Shown here in pieces: positions 59,340-64,000 of a stretch of DNA of 64,000 bases. The notes beneath the pieces were generated by a model. That model saw only the letters and a program-made list of their open reading frames with translations, was not told where the DNA came from and did no database searches. The first letter of the stretch is position 1; every line of letters begins with the position of its first letter. The position numbers and the translations under genes were made by a program. The DNA comes from Burkholderiales bacterium. Lineage in GTDB: Bacteria > Pseudomonadota > Gammaproteobacteria > Burkholderiales > SG8-41. The DNA lies in the NCBI GenBank assembly GCA_019634975.1, contig JAHCAI010000003.1, positions 186,001 through 250,000 on the forward strand, written 5' to 3'.

Positions 59340-59536
59340 CTTGGTTTCACTATTGCGCAGGCGCCTGACATGGTCGGCGATGGCCGGCGAACATGTCAAA
59401 CCCGCGCAATTCTCCTGATGGATGCAGGCCGATTGACCGGTGCGGGGAGGCGGTGTTCCCGCAGACCGGCGGCAAAACGCGCAAGTGTACTGCAAAGACC
59501 GCGGCAAAAGGCGGAGTCCGGCGTACACTTGCGGCC

Positions 59537-60370
59537 ATGGATGCATGGCGCGAAGGCTTTGTCGAGGAATTTCCGCTGTTGTGGCCGCTGCGCGATGCGG
59601 CGGCTGCCGCGCGTGGCGCCGACTGGCCGTCGCGCGCCGTGATGCAGAGGGCGCTGGATGCCGCAGGGTTGAGAACAGCCTCGGGCCTGCCCCTGCGGCT
59701 GATCGCCCCCTTGCAGGATGACTGGTCCTACGAGCAGCGCCTGTTCTGCCGCGGCGAACTCGAGTTTCGGGAGCGTTGCTGGCATGACCTGTTCAATGTG
59801 CTGGTATGGCTCAGTTTCCCGCGCGCGAAGGCGGCGCTCAATGCGCGGCACCACGCGGCGCCCGTGGTGCCGCACGGGCGCGGGCCCGTCCGGGATGCGC
59901 TGACGCTGTTCGACGAGAGCGGACTGATTGTGATCGCCCGGGATGCACGGCTGCTGGAGCTGATCCGGGGTTTTGCGTGGAAGGAGCTGTTCTGGACGCA
60001 GCGTGCGCGGGTCGTCGAAGGCCTGCTGTGCCTGCCCTTCGGCCATGCGCTGTGCGAGAAGGCGCTGGCGCCGTACAAGGGGATGACCGGCCACAGCCTG
60101 CTGTTCAGTGTCGATGGGGATTTTTTCGGTCTGCCCCGGGACGCACAGCTGCGGGAAGCCGATGCCCGGGTGGCCGCGCATCTTGCCGATCCGGGTGCCA
60201 TGCGCGACACGCGGGAACTTGCGCCGCTGCCGCTGCTGGGCATTCCGGGATGGTGCGCGGACAACGCTCGGCAGGATTATTACGACGACAGTCGGCATTT
60301 CCGGCCGGGGCGCAGGACGCCGGAGCGGCAGCAGGCGCGGCGGTCGTCCCCGCTGAAGGGAACGGCATGA
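59537..60370 (+). CDS. DUF3025 protein
   Basis: The protein has 277 residues from ATG 59537. Signatures are [40 protein letters not shown] and the C-terminal [20 protein letters not shown], which fit the DUF3025 family of beta/gamma-proteobacteria. Function unknown. The stop overlaps the dtd start (ATGA), so it may share a regulation with tRNA quality control. It is divergent from the response regulator. Confidence 0.82.
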   Translation: MDAWREGFVEEFPLLWPLRDAAAAARGADWPSRAVMQRALDAAGLRTASGLPLRLIAPLQDDWSYEQRLFCRGELEFRERCWHDLFNVLVWLSFPRAKAALNARHHAAPVVPHGRGPVRDALTLFDESGLIVIARDARLLELIRGFAWKELFWTQRARVVEGLLCLPFGHALCEKALAPYKGMTGHSLLFSVDGDFFGLPRDAQLREADARVAAHLADPGAMRDTRELAPLPLLGIPGWCADNARQDYYDDSRHFRPGRRTPERQQARRSSPLKGTA

Positions 60371-60828
60371 TCGGGCTGCTGCAACGGGTCAGCGCGGCCG
60401 AGGTCGTGGTCGCGGGGCGCGCGGTCGGCGCCATCGGCCGCGGCCTGCTGGTGCTGCTGGGCGTCGAAGCCGGCGATACCGCGGCCGAAGCGGACCGGCT
60501 GCTCGAGCGGCTGCTCAATTACCGGGTGTTCGCCGACGGCGAGGGCAGGATGAATCTGTCCCTGCGCGATGTCGGTGGCGGCCTGTTGCTGGTACCCCAG
60601 TTCACGCTGGCGGCCGACACGCGCAAGGGCTTGCGGCCGGGTTTCTCGACTGCGGCGCCGCCGGAGGAGGGGCGGCGGCTGTTCGAGCATGTCCTCGCAG
60701 CGGCGCGGCGGCTGCATGCACCGGTGGCTCAGGGCGAGTTCGGAGCGGACATGAAGGTCACGCTGACCAACGACGGCCCGGTGACCTTCTGGCTGCAGGT
60801 GCGCGCGCCGGCGCAGGTTCCCGGGTAG
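60367..60828 (+). CDS. dtd: D-aminoacyl-tRNA deacylase
   Basis: This 153-residue enzyme removes D-amino acids (and Gly from mischarged tRNA-Ala) from tRNA. Family motifs are [18 protein letters not shown] at the N-terminus, [20 protein letters not shown] with the active-site segment PQFTL, and NDGPVTFWL with the GPVT loop that makes up the D-chiral pocket across the dimer. Length is normal. The ATG overlaps the DUF3025 stop. Confidence 0.94.
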   Translation: MIGLLQRVSAAEVVVAGRAVGAIGRGLLVLLGVEAGDTAAEADRLLERLLNYRVFADGEGRMNLSLRDVGGGLLLVPQFTLAADTRKGLRPGFSTAAPPEEGRRLFEHVLAAARRLHAPVAQGEFGADMKVTLTNDGPVTFWLQVRAPAQVPG

Positions 60829-60987
60829 AATCCGCCGGCATCGATTGCCTTCAGTGTATTTAAAATTAACCAAGAAAAACAAACAGTTAACTTTATTCCC
60901 TGGAGTCCGCCCGGCACTTGAACTTGCGCCCCGCGGCCTCATCTAAGGGCCGTTGGCCATTCACATACTTCTGGAGCCAGTGAACCT

Positions 60988-61863
60988 ATGAAACGAGTCT
61001 TTCTGCTGATCGCCACCAACTTCGCGATACTCGCGGTGCTCAGTTTGACCATGCAGTTGCTGGGGATCGATGCCGCTCTGGAAAATGAAACCGGGCTCAA
61101 TCTCCAGGGGCTGCTTGTTTTCGCGGCCATCTTCGGTTTCGGCGGCGCCTTCATTTCGCTGTTCATCTCGAAATGGATGGCCAAGAAGACGATGGGTGTG
61201 CACGTGATCGAGGTGCCCTCGAACATGACCGAACGCTGGCTGGTCGATACCGTCAAGCGCCAGGCCGAGCGCGCCGGCATCGGCATGCCGGAAGTCGGCA
61301 TCTACGACGCGCCGGACGTCAACGCCTTTGCCACCGGCTGGAACCGCAATGACGCGCTGGTCGCGGTCAGCACCGGACTGCTCAACAACATGACGCAGGA
61401 AGAGGCCGAGGCGGTGCTCGGCCACGAGGTGAGCCATGTCGCCAACGGCGACATGGTGACGCTGACGCTGATCCAGGGCGTGGTCAACACCTTCGTCATC
61501 TTCCTTTCGCGCGTGATCGGCTTCTTTGTCGACCGCGTGCTGTTGAAGAACGAGCGCGGGCAGGGCCCCGGTTTCTTCATCGCGACCCTGGTCGCACAGC
61601 TGGTGCTGGGCATCCTGGCGAGCATGATCGTCGCCTGGTTCAGCCGTCAGCGCGAGTTCCGCGCCGATGCCGGCGGTGCCGCGCTGGCGGGCCGCCAGAA
61701 GATGATCGCTGCCCTGGAGCGCCTGAAGGGGAACCACGAGCAGACGGCTTTGCCGGCGCAGATGGCGGCCTTCGGCATTTCGGGCGGCGGCGGCATGGCG
61801 CGCCTCTTCCTGTCGCATCCCCCGCTGGACGAGCGCATCGCCGCGCTGCGCAACGCGCGCTGA
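60988..61863 (+). CDS. htpX: Membrane zinc protease HtpX
   Basis: This 291-residue inner-membrane metalloprotease degrades damaged membrane proteins. The zinc motif HEVSH is at residues 146-150, with the third ligand in the later [10 protein letters not shown]. Four membrane helices: about residues 4-24, 34-53, 158-176 and 194-214. It is induced by envelope stress in other bacteria. A bidirectional terminator follows the stop. The 160-base spacer upstream is AT-rich and holds its probable promoter. Confidence 0.94.
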   Translation: MKRVFLLIATNFAILAVLSLTMQLLGIDAALENETGLNLQGLLVFAAIFGFGGAFISLFISKWMAKKTMGVHVIEVPSNMTERWLVDTVKRQAERAGIGMPEVGIYDAPDVNAFATGWNRNDALVAVSTGLLNNMTQEEAEAVLGHEVSHVANGDMVTLTLIQGVVNTFVIFLSRVIGFFVDRVLLKNERGQGPGFFIATLVAQLVLGILASMIVAWFSRQREFRADAGGAALAGRQKMIAALERLKGNHEQTALPAQMAAFGISGGGGMARLFLSHPPLDERIAALRNAR

Positions 61864-61875
61864 TTGTCACGGCAC

Positions 61876-61909
61876 AAAAAAACCGCGCCTTCGGGCGCGG
61901 TTTTTTTTT
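61876..61909. terminator. Bidirectional intrinsic terminator
   Basis: CCGCGCC (61883-61889) TTCG GGCGCGG (61894-61900), flanked by an A-run on the left and a T-run on the right. It ends htpX on the plus strand and the AsmA-like gene on the minus strand. Confidence 0.93.
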
Positions 61910-61940
61910 CGGTCTGCGGCCGGCGTCTCAGGACTACGGT

Positions 61941-64000
61941 TCAGGGCCGCAGCAGGGGATCACGCACCGCGCCGGTGATGCTGAGGTTGCCGCGGGCAAC
62001 AACAAGTCCCCGGGATCCGAGCTCTGCATTGATACGGCCGGCCAGCCCGCCGTCGGCGCTGATGTTGAGCGCACCACTGGCATTCAGCGGGCCAGAGGTG
62101 AGTTGCAGCTGCTTGTAGGCATAGCGGCCGTTGTTGGCGCTGAGCGCGCCACTGAGCGTGTCGAAGCGGGTCTTGCCGCCGCGGGTGCCGCTGGCAGTCG
62201 GTGACTGGATGGCGCGGACCAGGTCGACGTTATTCAGTTCGCCGGCGCTGACGGTGAAGGAAAGTTCTGCGGCGCCGGCATCGAACAGGGTTTTCAGATC
62301 CTTGCCCTGCAGCGCATAGCTGCCGTTGGCATTGACCGAGCCGGTGGCCGAGAAGTCGCGGGTGAACGCCGCCAGCAGTTCCTGCGCCCGTCCATTCTCG
62401 AGGCTGAATTCGCCTTCGACGGCGATGCCTGATTCCCAGGACGCCTTCAGCGCGCCCTTGACACGGCCGCCGCCAACCCGGCCTTCAATGCCGCTGACAG
62501 TGGCCTGCCGGCCGCTGATCTGCACCGCCGCCGAAAGGTCGCTGAAGCGCAGCGCCGGCCCCAGCGGCAGCTGCCATTCACGGGCATCGATGTTGAGTGC
62601 GATGCCCTTGTCCTTCGGTGTCAGCTCGACCGTGAGCTTGCCGTCCTGCATGCGCATCTTCTGCATCGCGCCGTTGCGCCCGAAGGTCAGGGTCGAGTCG
62701 AACTGGGGCACGTCGAGGGGCAGGCCGCTGACCTTGACGCCGGTCATCCGCAGCTGGCGCACCTGCAGTTCCGCGCCGTCCACGCCCCTGGCGAGCGCCG
62801 GCAGCAACTGGACGCCGGCGGCATCCAGGCTGACCGCGTTGGCGGTGACGGTGTCGAACTCGCGGGCGCCCAGCAGCAGGCTCCACGGCATCATCGGGAT
62901 GTTCACCGTGTCGGCCCTGATCTGCTGCGTGGCCCCGACGCTGACGCGCTCCAGCCGCAGCACCTGTTCCGGATACACCGTGTAGCGCATGTTGGCGATG
63001 CGCACCGGCTGACCCAGTCGCTGGGACACGAGATCCTGCACGGCGGGTATCTGGCCTGTCAGCGGCATCAGCTGCAGGGCGGCGAGGCCGACCGCGAGGA
63101 CGAGGACCAGGCCGACGGCGGCGATCAGGCCGATGCGGCGCGGTTTGCGGTCGGCGCGGAAGGAGGAGGCGGCGTTGCGCGCCTCGGACTCCATGCGCAG
63201 CTTGCGGTCGGCGGCTGCGGCCTTTGCGCGCTCCTCGGCCTCGGCGCGATAGCGCGCATCCGCCTCGGCCTCGGCGCGAGCCCGCGCGCGCAGTTCTTCC
63301 TCGACCCGTGATTTGACGGTTTTCTCGGCGTTTTCGCGCAGCTCCTGCTCGCGCACGACACGCGCGACGGCCTCGGTCTTGGCGCGCTCCTCGGCCTCGG
63401 CCCGCGCCTTGCGCTCGGCTTCCATCTGCGCCTTGGCCTTGGCCACTGCGGCTTCGGCGAGTTTTGCACGCTGTTCGGCCTCTTCGCGTGCGCGCCTGAT
63501 CTCGACGCTTTCACCGGCCGCCGCCTGGCGGGCGAGGCGTTCGGCGTCCTCGCGCGCCTTCTGCGCGATTTCCAGCTGGCGGTCGGCTTCCTCGCGGGCC
63601 TTGCGTTCGGCAACGGTACGCGCGGCGATCTCGGCCTGGGCCTTTTTCTCGGCCTCCTCGCGCTTGCGGCGTTCCTCCTCGATGACCGCCTCGACTTCGG
63701 CGCGCGCCTTCTGCTCGGCTTCCGCCTGCGCCTTGCGCACGGCTTCCTCGCGCAACTCGCGCTCGGCGGCAACCTTGGCCTCTGCCTCTTCGCGGGCGCG
63801 GCGTTCCTCCGCGACCCGGGATTCCATTTCCTCGCGAGCGCGGCGTTCCTCTTCGGCGCGGGCTTCGGCTTCGGCCGCCGCCTTGCGCGACTGCTCCTGC
63901 AACTGGCGCAGTTCCGCCTTGGCCTTTGCCTCGGCTTCCGTCCGCGCCTTCTGCGCGGCTTCCTCTGCCTGCCGCCGCTGTTCCTCTTCACGCTGGCGCG
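61941..64000 (-). CDS. Coiled-coil/AsmA-like fusion protein, 5' part outside the window
   Basis: The frame is open to the window edge, so the true start lies beyond 64000; a TTG at 63902 is not convincing. What is visible is about 686 residues. The first 275 are an uninterrupted highly charged Glu/Arg/Ala helix (repeats like AREEAEAK, AERKAREEADR), likely a long single helix or coiled coil in the cytoplasm. A transmembrane helix follows (IGLIAAVGLVLVLAVGLAAL), and then a periplasmic AsmA-like domain of about 350 residues with beta-rich repeats (GGGRVKGALKASW, GSYALQGKDLKTLF). AsmA-type proteins move or position lipids between membranes. The cytoplasmic helix is unusual. Confidence 0.8.
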   Translation of the reverse strand, partial: RQREEEQRRQAEEAAQKARTEAEAKAKAELRQLQEQSRKAAAEAEARAEEERRAREEMESRVAEERRAREEAEAKVAAERELREEAVRKAQAEAEQKARAEVEAVIEEERRKREEAEKKAQAEIAARTVAERKAREEADRQLEIAQKAREDAERLARQAAAGESVEIRRAREEAEQRAKLAEAAVAKAKAQMEAERKARAEAEERAKTEAVARVVREQELRENAEKTVKSRVEEELRARARAEAEADARYRAEAEERAKAAAADRKLRMESEARNAASSFRADRKPRRIGLIAAVGLVLVLAVGLAALQLMPLTGQIPAVQDLVSQRLGQPVRIANMRYTVYPEQVLRLERVSVGATQQIRADTVNIPMMPWSLLLGAREFDTVTANAVSLDAAGVQLLPALARGVDGAELQVRQLRMTGVKVSGLPLDVPQFDSTLTFGRNGAMQKMRMQDGKLTVELTPKDKGIALNIDAREWQLPLGPALRFSDLSAAVQISGRQATVSGIEGRVGGGRVKGALKASWESGIAVEGEFSLENGRAQELLAAFTRDFSATGSVNANGSYALQGKDLKTLFDAGAAELSFTVSAGELNNVDLVRAIQSPTASGTRGGKTRFDTLSGALSANNGRYAYKQLQLTSGPLNASGALNISADGGLAGRINAELGSRGLVVARGNLSITGAVRDPLLRP

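Noticed and set aside
1..64000. CRISPR arrays, rRNA and tRNA genes
   Set aside because: No regular spaced repeats and no cloverleaf or rRNA-like sequence were noticed on either strand.

Overview
The window is a visibly GC-rich, densely packed chromosomal segment from a member of the Betaproteobacteria, most likely Burkholderiales or a near relative. Evidence: five receptors of the Bug/TctC type, which are hugely expanded in that group, plus a full TctCBA system, Burkholderiales-type operon packing with ATGA/GTGA/TTGA start-stop overlaps, and dispersed REP-like palindromes. No rRNA, tRNA, CRISPR, integrase or transposase was seen. The assignment is inference; no marker gene settles the genus.

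Layout. 1-1.9 kb: tonB-exbB-exbD on the minus strand under a perfect Fur box. 2-6.4 kb: a 3-hydroxyisobutyrate-dehydrogenase-like reductase, then Nudix hydrolase, metallo-beta-lactamase-fold hydrolase and a Cache-PAS-GGDEF diguanylate cyclase in one overlapping run. 6.4-10.4 kb: rnk, a D-2-hydroxyacid dehydrogenase, an SDR with an unusual active site and a polytopic membrane protein. 10.4-11.4 kb: a HigBA/NadS-type toxin-antitoxin pair with a perfect operator and an HNH nuclease. 11.4-18.7 kb: aminotransferase, two lipoproteins, two Tat-signal aldo/keto reductases, a ketopantoate-reductase-like protein and an NTP/NDP-exchange-type MFS protein. 18.9-25.7 kb: two tandem FAH-family hydrolases, a tripartite tricarboxylate transporter, an exported methyltransferase and an MFS permease. 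26-37.9 kb: a minus-strand catabolic block (FAD dehydrogenase, VOC protein, hydroxyacid dehydrogenase, UbiD, UbiX, thioesterase, acyl-CoA ligase, MDR dehydrogenase, thiol dioxygenase, GntR regulator). 38-43.1 kb: five coupled transporters (three paralogous MFS, two TauE/SafE). 43.1-45.4 kb: a 46-residue membrane protein, a ParA-like ATPase and a gamma-carbonic anhydrase. 45.4-53.3 kb: two gamma-glutamyltransferase-family proteins interleaved with three Bug receptors. 53.3-55.9 kb: an AT-richer accessory cassette. 55.9-64 kb: srkA, hydrolase, patatin, a response regulator, DUF3025, dtd, htpX and a coiled-coil/AsmA-like fusion cut by the window end.

How the genes work together. Much of the window is uptake and breakdown of small organic acids: Bug receptors and TctAB for capture, acyl-CoA ligase, thioesterase, UbiD/UbiX, FAH-type and hydroxyacid enzymes for breakdown. 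The thiol dioxygenase beside a GntR regulator and, divergently, TauE/SafE exporters suggests organosulfur use with sulfite export.

The most unusual item is at 53.34-53.48 kb. A leader RNA that can fold as a closed multi-branch structure runs directly into an intrinsic terminator, ahead of a divergent metK (SAM synthetase) and an unrecognised 105-residue partner. I cannot match it to any SAM or SAH riboswitch consensus I know, so it is a candidate new riboswitch or cis-regulatory RNA. A second unexplained signal is a family of AT-rich 25-35 bp tracts sharing a TATTTGATTWTA-like core, mostly at gene starts and gene junctions.
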